Assembly (NCBI GenBank): GCA_003599595.1
Contig: QZIP01000046.1
Location: forward strand, 1-44,477
Direction: 5' to 3'
DNA from: Candidatus Parcubacteria bacterium
Lineage (GTDB): Bacteria; Patescibacteriota; Microgenomatia; Levybacterales; GWA1-39-11
Length of the DNA: 44,477 bases
Shown here: positions 16,321-23,481 of the stretch, piece after piece
Numbering within the stretch: position 1 is the stretch's first letter
Layout: each line of letters begins with the position of its first letter
Notes under the pieces: generated by a model
Told to the model about the DNA's origin: nothing
The model's input: the letters and a program-made list of their open reading frames with translations, nothing else
Databases searched by the model: none
Program-made: the position numbers and the translations under genes

Positions 16321-16349
16321 TATATATAGTATTCGCTCATTCGCGACAA
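16321..16349 (-). promoter_or_regulatory. Promoter of prfA
   Basis: Minus strand: TTGTCG (16349-16344), 17 nt, TATATA (16326-16321), then 11 nt to ATG, giving a leader of about 5 nt. It overlaps the end of the rpmE coding region. Confidence 0.5.
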
Positions 16350-16637
16350 TTATTTTTTTGTTGCCTGGAGCATCTCGCGCAGGGTCAGAGGCTTTTGTTC
16401 TTCCTTTTTTTCTTCCTTTTTTTCTTTTTTAGGTTGAGCTAAGGCAATTTTTTTCTGGAATTTTTCAATTCTTGAGGCGGTGTCAACAAATTTTTGCTGT
16501 CCTGTGTAAAAAGGATGACATTCACTGCAAAGTTCCACGCGTATATAGTCCTTGGTGGATCCAACTGTAAAACTATTTCCACAAGAACAAGTAACTTGTG
16601 CTTTTTTGTTGTATTTAGGATGAATATTGGATTTCAT
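16350..16637 (-). CDS. rpmE: Ribosomal protein L31
   Basis: A 95-residue bL31 with the zinc-type Cys set (CSCGNSF and [16 protein letters not shown]). The core of ~65 residues is normal; the C terminus has an extra Lys/Glu-rich extension ([15 protein letters not shown]) and a short helix. It is a large-subunit protein contacting the small subunit. The start is fixed by a consensus promoter 7 nt upstream, so the mRNA should be leaderless. It is followed by prfA with its own promoter, a gene pairing also common in other bacteria. Confidence 0.95.
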   Translation of the reverse strand: MKSNIHPKYNKKAQVTCSCGNSFTVGSTKDYIRVELCSECHPFYTGQQKFVDTASRIEKFQKKIALAQPKKEKKEEKKEEQKPLTLREMLQATKK

Positions 16638-16644
16638 ACTAAAT

Positions 16645-16673
16645 ATTATACCTTATGTAAAGGTTAAATTCAA
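16645..16673 (-). promoter_or_regulatory. Leaderless promoter of rpmE
   Basis: Minus strand: TTGAAT (16673-16668), 17 nt, TATAAT (16650-16645), 7 nt, ATG. It is one of the best examples of the leaderless layout in this window. Confidence 0.75.
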
Positions 16674-16679
16674 GGTAAA

Positions 16680-16930
16680 TGGTGATATGTTTTTAAAAAA
16701 ATGAGCTAAAAGCTAAAAAGTAAAATCCGATTAAATCGGATTAAAAAGTTTTAAGCTTTAAGTTTTAGTTTTACCTGTCCGCAATGCTAGCGCAACGCGT
16801 TGCAGGCGGGCACTTTGAATTCTTTCGACCTGAGCTCATGACGAAGGTTTGAATTTTGAGCTTTAGAATATTGGGATTTGTTTAGGTCAATTAGAATAAT
16901 TAGAGCAATTAGAAATTTTATATGGTTTCT
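16680..16930. repeat. Inverted-repeat spacer between rpmE and the tiny peptide gene
   Basis: It contains ccgattaaatcgg (perfect palindrome core), A-rich then T-rich arms (aagctaaaagct ... agctttaagttttag), a GC-rich gcaacgcgttgc palindrome and aattagaataattagagc end words. No gene is seen. Confidence 0.6.
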
Positions 16931-16939
16931 TACCTTTTT

Positions 16940-16969
16940 TTGACACCTTTTTTAATTATAGGGCATAAT
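16940..16969 (+). promoter_or_regulatory. Promoter of the tiny membrane peptide
   Basis: TTGACA (16940-16945), 18 nt and CATAAT (16964-16969) lie 8 nt before ATG 16978. This is the leaderless layout again, and it supports expression of the small reading frame. Confidence 0.5.
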
Positions 16970-16977
16970 ATAGAACT

Positions 16978-17091
16978 ATGACACGCTCACTTTTTATTAC
17001 TATTGTAATATTAATTACGTTTTTAATGTTTATAACTATAGGGATAAGTCATCCTTTAGTAATATCTGGGATTAGGCTTCTTGCGGTTTAG
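16978..17091 (+). CDS. 37-residue hydrophobic peptide
   Basis: A short open frame, MTRSL followed by one membrane-spanning stretch (FITIVILITFLMFITIGI) and a short polar end with RLLAV. It begins 8 nt after a -10 box with a consensus -35 upstream and overlaps the 3' end of convergent hisS by 20 nt. Small single-helix peptides can be membrane-protein subunits or toxins of type I systems; nothing here decides. Chance is possible because the region is T-rich, which favours hydrophobic codons. Confidence 0.5.
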   Translation: MTRSLFITIVILITFLMFITIGISHPLVISGIRLLAV

Positions 17092-18307
17092 ATATAGAAT
17101 TTTTAATTAGATTAGGATCTTGGGAAATGGTTTTTTGTTCTCTGGTTTTTAGGTTTTTTATAGTTACATTATTTTTTTCTGCTTCTTCAGGGCCGATTAT
17201 TACAACAAATGGAATTCCTTTTTTGTCTGCATATTTTATTTGCTTTTCAAGTTTGGCGTTTGGATCAGGATAAAGCTCTATATTAATATTACTTTCCCTT
17301 AATTTTATTGAGGTTTCTTGTGATTTTTTGAATAAATCAGGTGAAAAGATAGTTACTAAAACTTGGGATTTTGTTTTTATTTGTGGGATTAATCCAAGCT
17401 GTTCTGCTGCTTCAAGCGTGCGGTCAAAACCTAATCCGAAGCCGGTTCCTGGAATGTTTACTCCTGCAACTTGGGTAACCAGTTTGTCAAAGCGTTCTCC
17501 TCCCAGAACAGAGCCTGCGGTGTATTCAGGAATAACAACTTCCCAGATGGGGCCTGTGGAATAAGAGAATGAGCGGGCGATTGTGGGATCGAAAGTGTAC
17601 CAATTTTCATCAAATCCTACGTTTTTTAAGTATTCAAGAATAACCTTAATTGTTTCATTGGGTTGTAGATTTGTAATTGTTTCAAGATACTTTTGCGCCA
17701 TTTCTTCATCTATTCCTTTTCTTACCATTTCCTTGATGACTTCTTCTCTGCCAACTTTTTTTAGTTTGTCGATTGCTACTATTGCAGGGTAGGGTAAATC
17801 CTTTAGTAAGCTTCTGTCATTTATTAATACTTTTGCTTGTTTAAAACCTAGGCGTCTATAAATATCTAAAGACAGTGCAATTATCTCAGCGTCAGCATAT
17901 GGAGATTCTACGCCAAAAATGTCTGCGTCACATTGGAGTAGTTCTCTGTAACGGCCTCTTTGAGGGTTTTCCGCTCTGAAGGCGGGTTGTATCTGATATC
18001 TTTTAAAGGGCATAGGAATTTGTTGATAGTATTGTCCTACTACGCGGCAAGCCGGTACTGTTTGGTCATAGCGGAGAGCCACATCTCTTCCGCCTTGATC
18101 TTTAAATTTATAGAAAAGTTTCTCATCTTCTCCAATTTGACCAGCAAAAATCTCTAAGGGTTCAAGAGTTGGGGTTTCTAAGGGATCGTATCCCCAAAGC
18201 TCAAACACTTCTATGATTTTATTTTTTAGCCATTGTCTTTTAAGAGCTTCTTTTGGTAAAAAATCCCTAAAACCTTTTAGTGTTTTTGGTTGTATCATAT
18301 TGTTCAT
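17072..18307 (-). CDS. hisS: Histidyl-tRNA synthetase
   Basis: A 411-residue class II synthetase charging tRNA-His. Motif 2 lies in FKRYQIQPAFRAENPQRGRY and the His-binding motifs are ALRYDQTVP and LGGERFDKLV; motif 3 is GFGLGFDRT. The C-terminal anticodon domain follows from about residue 320. The start ATG 18307 overlaps the stop of the upstream hydrolase gene (ATGA), so it is translationally coupled to it and lies last in the operon that starts at the yerC-like gene. This places HisRS under the His-codon leader at 21793-21912. All key residues look present, so it is probably the housekeeping enzyme; a second hisS elsewhere cannot be excluded. Confidence 0.95.
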   Translation of the reverse strand: MNNMIQPKTLKGFRDFLPKEALKRQWLKNKIIEVFELWGYDPLETPTLEPLEIFAGQIGEDEKLFYKFKDQGGRDVALRYDQTVPACRVVGQYYQQIPMPFKRYQIQPAFRAENPQRGRYRELLQCDADIFGVESPYADAEIIALSLDIYRRLGFKQAKVLINDRSLLKDLPYPAIVAIDKLKKVGREEVIKEMVRKGIDEEMAQKYLETITNLQPNETIKVILEYLKNVGFDENWYTFDPTIARSFSYSTGPIWEVVIPEYTAGSVLGGERFDKLVTQVAGVNIPGTGFGLGFDRTLEAAEQLGLIPQIKTKSQVLVTIFSPDLFKKSQETSIKLRESNINIELYPDPNAKLEKQIKYADKKGIPFVVIIGPEEAEKNNVTIKNLKTREQKTISQDPNLIKNSISKPQEA

Positions 18308-19332
18308 ATAATATCATTCTTTTTGCGTTTAGAGCAACTATTGCTTTTATTTAATATCATAATTGCCGTTTTAATTCTTTGTTTTTCTGTAGGGAAGCAG
18401 GTGGTATTTGATAGTAGTATCACTGTTCGATTACTATTTTGTTCTGTTAGCATAATATTGTTAAATCCTACCCAACAACCATCTTGAAATATTATTTTCT
18501 TTCCCTTGTAATTTCTGATAAACCAGCTAAAACCACATTCCCCTACATTTCCATTTGACAATTCCTGATTAGATAACGCCTCTCTTAAAGTATTTCTACT
18601 TACCAGTAGTTCTTTATTCCAGACGTTCTGCCAGATAGAAAGATCTCTTATTGAAGAGTATATTCCCTCGTCTCCAATAATATAATTTAAAGGATCATAA
18701 TCAAACAACTTAAAATACTTGTTTATTATTTTATAGCCTAAAGCCCTATTTTTGATAAAAGATTTTGTTTCGTCCATTACAATAGTATTATTCAATTTCA
18801 GAGGTAAGAATATATTTGTAGTTAAAAAACTAGAATATTTCATTCCTGAAACTTTCTCAATTATTAACGCCAAGATAACATAGCCCGAATCGCTATATAA
18901 AAATTGGGTTCCAGGTTTAAATAATGTTTTTGTTTGATTCTTCAAGATATTTAAAGCATCATGCATGGTTGGTTCCTCATTGTTTTTAATGACTTTGTAC
19001 AAAGGTTTTTCGTGATCCGGAATACCGGACGTGTGGGTCAGTAGTTGTCTAACGGTAATATTTTCGTTCCATTTGGGAAGATCTATAAATTTTGTAATAT
19101 TGTTGTTGAAATTAAGTTCACCTTTCTCTTTTAAAATCATTATTGCCATTGCTGTGAATGGTTTAGTTAATGAAGCCAAGCGAAAAGAAGTAGTGGGAGT
19201 TATAGAAGTGCTTCTCTCAACGTTTGATAGTCCTATGCATTGCTCAAAAATTATTTTTCCATTTTGCACCACACAAGTTGCATATCCAGGAGTATTGCAA
19301 TTAAATTGTTTGAATAAAGTTATATTTTTCAT
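18304..19332 (-). CDS. Beta-lactamase/PBP4*-fold serine hydrolase
   Basis: A 342-residue member of the class C beta-lactamase-like superfamily (esterases, D-aminopeptidases, PBP4-like). The SxxK nucleophile motif is SLTK at residues 54-57. The second motif is YSDSGY (146-151) with Asp where YxN is usual. The third box reads FQDGCWVGF in place of HxG/KTG. There is no signal peptide, so it is likely cytoplasmic, unusual for peptidoglycan enzymes. Start ATG 19332 overlaps the previous stop (ATGA), which rules out the longer frame starting at 19362. Located after a histidine racemase, a D-amino-acid-specific amidase or peptidase is a reasonable guess; no direct evidence. Confidence 0.8.
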   Translation of the reverse strand: MKNITLFKQFNCNTPGYATCVVQNGKIIFEQCIGLSNVERSTSITPTTSFRLASLTKPFTAMAIMILKEKGELNFNNNITKFIDLPKWNENITVRQLLTHTSGIPDHEKPLYKVIKNNEEPTMHDALNILKNQTKTLFKPGTQFLYSDSGYVILALIIEKVSGMKYSSFLTTNIFLPLKLNNTIVMDETKSFIKNRALGYKIINKYFKLFDYDPLNYIIGDEGIYSSIRDLSIWQNVWNKELLVSRNTLREALSNQELSNGNVGECGFSWFIRNYKGKKIIFQDGCWVGFNNIMLTEQNSNRTVILLSNTTCFPTEKQRIKTAIMILNKSNSCSKRKKNDII

Positions 19333-20918
19333 TTTCTTTTTGCAATTTGTCTTTCTTCCCATTGATAATATCTTCTCATTTCATTATTTTTTATAGGGGT
19401 GACAATGGTTAGATTTCCTTGTGATCCTAAATAAGCCATTTGACAACATCTCATTTCTTCAAAATTAACGATTACAATTCCGTTTCCCCTCATCTGCATT
19501 TCTTCAAAAAATACTCCTTCCCCCGCATATACTCCATAATATTTTAATTCTCTTTCTTCAAGGACATCATTTTCTATATTTGTAATCCCATTTTGAGCAA
19601 AGTATGTTTTGCCGCTTTTTAGTCCTTCCCTTTTGATTTTATTAATGTTTGGCGATGATTTTACTGCTGTTTCTCCATCTTTGGAGTACTCTTGAGGTTT
19701 TTTTGTTGCATTGTTTTTGTTTAGGTATTCATCCCACCTGAGAAAGTCAATTGAAGCATTTGAAGGCAGCATAAGCGAATTAAATTTTGCTTTCAGGAAT
19801 GTAGCCGTAGAGTTAATAATCCATTCCCTTTCTTCTTGACTTTGAAGATATTTCCAAACTCTGCTGTCAAATGCTTCATTGCTTGGGATAAGAATGGTTA
19901 TATTAGGATTACCGATGGAAGATAAAACTTCGGCTATTTCCTGAATTCTTTGTGAAAAATACAATGTTATTGCTGCATCAAGATTATTATTGATAGAACA
20001 AGTGGGCATTTCTCCTCTTTGGTTCTTAAACCATTTAAACCCGATGCAATTCCAAATAAGGAAGTCTACAGGTTTTCCTTGAGAAAGCTTGACAAGGTTT
20101 TCAGCAAATTTTGCAGCATTTTGTCCATAAATCCAGTCTTTTCCAAAACCAACTTTTTGGAACCACTCAAACACTTTCATTATTTTTGTTCCTTCTGCTT
20201 CCGTATAAATAATTTCTTCAACACTTTTATATTTTTGATCGGGTTTTGGAGGAGTATTTAATTCTTTCATAGTTCCGTAGCCCATAATTTCAGCTTCTTG
20301 AGTAGAGACGAATTTTATTTGGGTTTTTTCAAGCGCATTTCTTCTAATTGCCGAATTAACGGCACTTGGTTTTATATCAACTTTTTGAGCCGGACCTCCT
20401 CCTGGAGGTCTTGAAAAGTATCTTCCTTCTTTTCTTGCTCTTTTTGCAGACACTCCAAATCTTCTTGCTTGATTTATATCTAATACTGCTGGTTGTTTGG
20501 GGAGTTCTGGCGTGTAAACTATAGATTGCATAGTTAATCCGTTAAGAGAAAATGAAATAGGGTATTTGGATAAAATATTTATTACCTTTTCTGGGGAGAG
20601 ATTTGTTTTTCTTGAGATTTCTTTTACTGAAATGTCCGGGAGTTCAGTAATGTCTTGTGATATCCAAGGTTTAAGAATTGTTATTGCTGCCTGTTTTATT
20701 GTAGGTGCTATTTCATCTTTTTCCTTATTCCAAATTCCTTCGGTTATTGCATTGTTTGAATATCCTGTCCATTCCCTCAGAATTTCTGCAGTGTTTGCAT
20801 TTTGACCACTTTGTCCGTTCCTGTTTCCACTGGCAATTTCTTTACAAATTTCAGATGGTGTAAATCCATCGTTTTTTAATTTTTGTTCAAATTGTGGTGT
20901 AAAAGTTCTTGTTTCCAT
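19329..20918 (-). CDS. Unknown 529-residue protein of the histidine operon
   Basis: Not recognised with confidence. Residues ~95-120 look like a helix-turn-helix (VKEISRKTNLSPEKVINIL). A basic linker (~150-180, FSRPPGGGPAQ) follows. Residues ~235-370 look like a compact enzyme domain: GKPVDFLIWNCIGFKWF, a DAAITLYFSQRIQEIAEVL helix and ITILIPSNEAF. This order faintly recalls isocyanide synthases (DIT1/PvcA), but key residues are not clearly matched. The C-terminal ~100 residues contain VFFEEMQMRGNGIVIVNFEEM. The gene starts 4 nt after the racemase stop and overlaps the hydrolase start, so it is the central piece of the operon. It could synthesise or modify a D-histidine product; this is inference. 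Confidence 0.7.
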   Translation of the reverse strand: METRTFTPQFEQKLKNDGFTPSEICKEIASGNRNGQSGQNANTAEILREWTGYSNNAITEGIWNKEKDEIAPTIKQAAITILKPWISQDITELPDISVKEISRKTNLSPEKVINILSKYPISFSLNGLTMQSIVYTPELPKQPAVLDINQARRFGVSAKRARKEGRYFSRPPGGGPAQKVDIKPSAVNSAIRRNALEKTQIKFVSTQEAEIMGYGTMKELNTPPKPDQKYKSVEEIIYTEAEGTKIMKVFEWFQKVGFGKDWIYGQNAAKFAENLVKLSQGKPVDFLIWNCIGFKWFKNQRGEMPTCSINNNLDAAITLYFSQRIQEIAEVLSSIGNPNITILIPSNEAFDSRVWKYLQSQEEREWIINSTATFLKAKFNSLMLPSNASIDFLRWDEYLNKNNATKKPQEYSKDGETAVKSSPNINKIKREGLKSGKTYFAQNGITNIENDVLEERELKYYGVYAGEGVFFEEMQMRGNGIVIVNFEEMRCCQMAYLGSQGNLTIVTPIKNNEMRRYYQWEERQIAKRK

Positions 20919-20922
20919 ATTT

Positions 20923-21711
20923 TTAATTCTTTTGTTTTATTACTTTAATTGGACCATCAATTATGACATCTGTGAGTTTTTTTCTATTCCTTTTTACATA
21001 GACTGAGATTATTTGGCCGCTGGGTTGTAACACTTTAAATGTTTGCTCTAAATCATTTTTCTGTATAGATTTCCATAATCCTGTTGCTGCAGTTCCGCTA
21101 GCGCAGGCAGTTTCATAAAACAATGTTTCGATTTGCTTCACCCAGACAATTGGTTGAATTTCTATGTTTAGGTTGTTTGTTGTGACAAAAATGACTCCTG
21201 ATGCAGGTTTAGTGTTTAATAAGTCAAATTTTTGAAGCAATTCTTTCCCATAGCTCTTAGCACATTTTTTAGGTAACTTTTTATAGACTCTTTTAATCAA
21301 AAAAGAAATTCCTTTAAGGTTTATTAACCAAAGATTATTGCTTACTTTCTTTACGCAGTTTAAATTTTTAAATATTGGCATTTGTGCATAAGCAGTTTTA
21401 TCTTTTTTTATTCCAGCTTTTAATAAGATGTTTGTGCCTGAAGCTTTCAATTTCTTTTCCCCAACTTTTCCGTTTAAAATTATGTATGCCAAAGAGCGGA
21501 GGGCGTTTCCGCAGAATTCACCACCGGCCATTTCAAGTCTTGCCGTATCAGATTTTTGGTCATATTCATAAAATCCAACCTGTTCTATGTTTGGTAGCAA
21601 ACTTATAGCAAGATTGTTTAAGGGCTTGCGTAAAGATTTTTTTACAATGCCTTTAATTAGCAATGTGTCATTTCCTCCTGGTCTAATTATTGAAAATTCA
21701 TATTTTTTCAT
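20923..21711 (-). CDS. DapF-fold amino-acid racemase, CntK (histidine racemase)-like
   Basis: A 262-residue protein of the diaminopimelate epimerase fold. The two catalytic Cys sit in GGEFCGNALRS (Cys67) and ETACASGTAATG (Cys203). Several segments resemble the staphylococcal histidine racemase CntK as I remember it: IEQVGF, the EFCGN box, the C-terminal ETACASGTA box and VLQPSGQIISV. CntK makes D-His for staphylopine. No cntL- or cntM-like gene is present. The substrate His is further suggested by the operon: two His codons in the leader peptide and hisS at the end. A Shine-Dalgarno AAGGAG lies before ATG 21711. A plain DapF is less likely because no other lysine or mDAP gene is present in the operon. 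Confidence 0.78.
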   Translation of the reverse strand: MKKYEFSIIRPGGNDTLLIKGIVKKSLRKPLNNLAISLLPNIEQVGFYEYDQKSDTARLEMAGGEFCGNALRSLAYIILNGKVGEKKLKASGTNILLKAGIKKDKTAYAQMPIFKNLNCVKKVSNNLWLINLKGISFLIKRVYKKLPKKCAKSYGKELLQKFDLLNTKPASGVIFVTTNNLNIEIQPIVWVKQIETLFYETACASGTAATGLWKSIQKNDLEQTFKVLQPSGQIISVYVKRNRKKLTDVIIDGPIKVIKQKN

Positions 21712-21792
21712 AATTTTCTCCTTTTTTCCAAAATTTTCCTTTGCTAAATTTTTATCTGGATTGTTGAGCTGTTATATTGAGTTAAAGTCAAC

Positions 21793-21873
21793 AAAAAACC
21801 GCCTTAGCGGCGGTGTAGGGTATAGTTTAGACTTATTTTGGCACAAAACTTACACCGCCTGAGGGACGGTGTT
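21793..21873 (-). promoter_or_regulatory. Terminator/antiterminator attenuator before the racemase operon
   Basis: Read on the minus strand. Hairpin 1:2 is ACACCG (21872-21867) with CGGTGT (21857-21852). Arm 3, TACACCGCC (21817-21809), pairs perfectly over 9 bp with arm 2, GGCGGTGTA (21859-21851). Arm 3:4 is a terminator, ACCGCC-GCTAA-GGCGGT followed by six T (21814-21793). The 2:3 and 3:4 pairings exclude each other. The leader-peptide stop lies in arm 2 and its His codons lie just before arm 1, as in classical his/trp attenuators. Confidence 0.8.
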
Positions 21874-21912
21874 ATGATGATTTAATTCTTTGCCATTATT
21901 TATAGTTTTCAT
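21850..21912 (-). CDS. Leader peptide with tandem His codons
   Basis: A 20-codon frame from ATG 21912 to TAA 21852-21850, with the peptide containing KELNHHNTVPQAV. The two His codons CAT CAT (21879-21874) immediately precede arm 1 of the attenuator hairpin, and the stop lies in arm 2. A ribosome stalled for lack of charged tRNA-His would cover arm 1, free arm 2 to pair with arm 3 and prevent termination. The start lies 9 nt after the yerC-like stop and has no clear Shine-Dalgarno, so initiation by coupling is assumed. Confidence 0.65.
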   Translation of the reverse strand: MKTINNGKELNHHNTVPQAV

Positions 21913-21921
21913 ATGCTTAAA

Positions 21922-22206
21922 TTATTTTTTTAATCTTTTTAGAATGAGTTTGTAGCCTTCCATTCCTTTTGTTAGCCATTTGTTTATTCTAGCAATAGTG
22001 GTGCTACTCATTCCTGTTTCTTTTTCAATCTGTTCATATGATACTTTTTGATCCAACATTCTTGCTACTTTCCATCTGTTTACAAATTCTTTAATTTCTT
22101 TTTCTGTCAAAAGATCTCTTAAAAACCTTTTACATTCATCTTCTGTTTTGAGAGCAAGAATTGCTTTAAAAAGTTCTCTTATATCCTTATTTACTTCAAA
22201 TTTCAC
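21922..22206 (-). CDS. TrpR/YerC-family transcriptional repressor
   Basis: A 94-residue TrpR-superfamily regulator of the YerC/YecD type. The fold is all-helical, with the DNA-binding helix-turn-helix at about residues 48-75 (VARMLDQKVSYEQIEKETG then SSTTIARINKWL). TrpR proteins bind palindromic operators as dimers in response to an amino acid; YerC-like proteins of Firmicutes have, to my recollection, been linked to histidine genes (HisR). The start is GTG 22206, about 7 nt after the predicted transcript start. The two 18-bp palindromes over its own promoter are natural autoregulatory sites. It is followed directly by the His leader peptide and racemase operon, so one repressor and one attenuator would act in series. 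Confidence 0.88.
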   Translation of the reverse strand: MKFEVNKDIRELFKAILALKTEDECKRFLRDLLTEKEIKEFVNRWKVARMLDQKVSYEQIEKETGMSSTTIARINKWLTKGMEGYKLILKRLKK

Positions 22207-22248
22207 TTTATTATACTAAAGTATACTACTTTATTACAGTAAAGTCAA
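22205..22248 (-). promoter_or_regulatory. yerC-like promoter with two identical-class operators
   Basis: Minus-strand promoter TTGACT (22248-22243), 17 nt, TATACT (22225-22220). Two palindromes ACTTTA-N6-TAAAGT lie at 22228-22245 and 22205-22222, spaced 23 bp centre to centre (about two helical turns). One covers the -35/-10 spacer, the other the -10, transcript start and GTG start codon. A bound repressor would block the polymerase. Confidence 0.78.
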
Positions 22249-22265
22249 GAGATAAATTGGTAACC

Positions 22266-22375
22266 GTTCAGGATTTGATAAAGCAATTATTGCCTGAGCG
22301 TAGTCAAAGGAATAATCTAAACAATGCTTCGACTCACTTACGCTCGCTCAGCAAATATTTTGGAAACTCCTGAAC
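22266..22375. repeat. Palindromic element between divergent genes
   Basis: gttcagga (22266-22273) pairs with tcctgaac (22368-22375); inside, cctgagcg pairs with cgctcag, with ttcgactcacttacgctcgc beside it. It is related in sequence to the tcctgagcgaagtcgaagga fragment at 14350. The rest of 22376-22535 is AT-rich with one copy of gggtggcgaggctgt (22495) and holds no gene. Confidence 0.55.
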
Positions 22376-22537
22376 CATTATATAAATCGTGAATTTATAA
22401 GCGCGAATTTATATTTATTAATTTTGAATGAGCGAATGAGGGGCAAGTTATAACTTATAACAAATAATTAATAACAAAATGGTTAGATCTTCGGGTGGCG
22501 AGGCTGTAAGGAGTCATTATTGTAAAACAATTTTAGA

Positions 22538-22546
22538 TGTTATAAT
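22538..22546 (+). promoter_or_regulatory. Extended -10 promoter
   Basis: TGTTATAAT, identical to the extended -10 before the HIT gene, lies 11 nt before ATG 22558, giving a leader of about 5 nt. Confidence 0.55.
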
Positions 22547-22557
22547 CTGAGAAGAAT

Positions 22558-23361
22558 ATGAAAACTAAGATTGCAGGAGTAGGCATTATTGTTATAATCC
22601 TAATCGAACTTGCTGTTTCTTTATGGATAAATTCTTGGTTTAAGCCTGAAAAGAAATTAGTTCAAACCAAAGTAGAGAATGTTCCTGATAAAAAGAATTT
22701 TCCAGCTAACAAATTTCAATTACTTCTAAATAGTAAATGTAAGATAAATTCAGAAAATGTTTTTAATTTATATAATATAAAATTAGGGGATTTGCCTGTA
22801 AAATTCAATTTGACGCCAAAACATAAATTCACAACAATTAGATGTTTGGGAGAGTATCATAATGATATAACAGGAAAAAATGAACCAAATAAAAGATTTA
22901 TTTGGATTTCTTATAAAGATCCTTACTATTTTATTCCAGATAATCAACCGTGGAATAGTTTAGAGATTTATGATGAAAATGCGTATCAAGGAAGATTCAA
23001 ACGAGACAATTTTGTTACTTTTTATAACCATAATGACGTTAAATTTTCAGGAATTATTGATTATGCTGGAGATGGGGGTTTTTATCACAGTTGGCTTACA
23101 ATTAGAGGAGAAAGAGTTGTCAATTATGGCAAAGATAAAAAACTTTTTGTAAGAATAGAGGAGCGTTTTGATTATGTTGGGTCAGACGATGATCCTTTGG
23201 AGAAAAAAATTCCTAGGGATTTATACAAAAAGGGTGAAGAAGCTAAATTTGTGGTAGATAGGTTTTTAAGTAAAGATTCAGTCTTATTGTTTTTTGATTT
23301 GTTAAGAATTAGATATATGGAGAAAGTGTTGAACTCGATATCTGTAAAAGATGTTATTTAA
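22558..23361 (+). CDS. Membrane-anchored hypothetical protein
   Basis: A 267-residue protein with an uncleaved-looking N-terminal membrane segment (about residues 5-25, IAGVGIIVIILIELAVSLWI) and an extracytoplasmic, beta-rich remainder with many Tyr, Phe and Asp (IWISYKDPYYFIPDNQPW). Two Cys (around residues 60 and 98) might form a disulphide. I do not recognise the family. It has its own extended -10 promoter and is divergent from the histidine operon; the next gene has a separate promoter. Confidence 0.65.
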   Translation: MKTKIAGVGIIVIILIELAVSLWINSWFKPEKKLVQTKVENVPDKKNFPANKFQLLLNSKCKINSENVFNLYNIKLGDLPVKFNLTPKHKFTTIRCLGEYHNDITGKNEPNKRFIWISYKDPYYFIPDNQPWNSLEIYDENAYQGRFKRDNFVTFYNHNDVKFSGIIDYAGDGGFYHSWLTIRGERVVNYGKDKKLFVRIEERFDYVGSDDDPLEKKIPRDLYKKGEEAKFVVDRFLSKDSVLLFFDLLRIRYMEKVLNSISVKDVI

Positions 23362-23445
23362 TTTTGTGAAAGGAGTTACCTTTGACTTTGTTTACGGTAA
23401 GCTGCACGGCTTATGCGGGGTCTTCGCAGAAATTAATTTCACTGC

Positions 23446-23474
23446 TTGACAAAATGGGGAGAGTTGGATAATCT
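23446..23474 (+). promoter_or_regulatory. Promoter of the DUF5667-like gene
   Basis: TTGACA (23446-23451) with -10 TAATCT at 17 nt (23469-23474) lies 7 nt before ATG 23482; an alternative -10 is GATAAT at 15 nt. The upstream spacer has two small GC-rich hairpins (aagc-tgcac-ggctt and tgcg-gggtctt-cgca). Confidence 0.5.
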
Positions 23475-23481
23475 GATATAG

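Noticed and set aside
19333-19362. Longer start of the beta-lactamase-like protein (MGRKTNCKKK)
   Set aside because: The ATGA overlap with the upstream stop and the family start at MKNITLF favour 19332.
20923-21711. Racemase as an ordinary DapF of lysine synthesis
   Set aside because: Segment matches favour the CntK branch, no lysine/mDAP genes are near, and the operon context is histidine.
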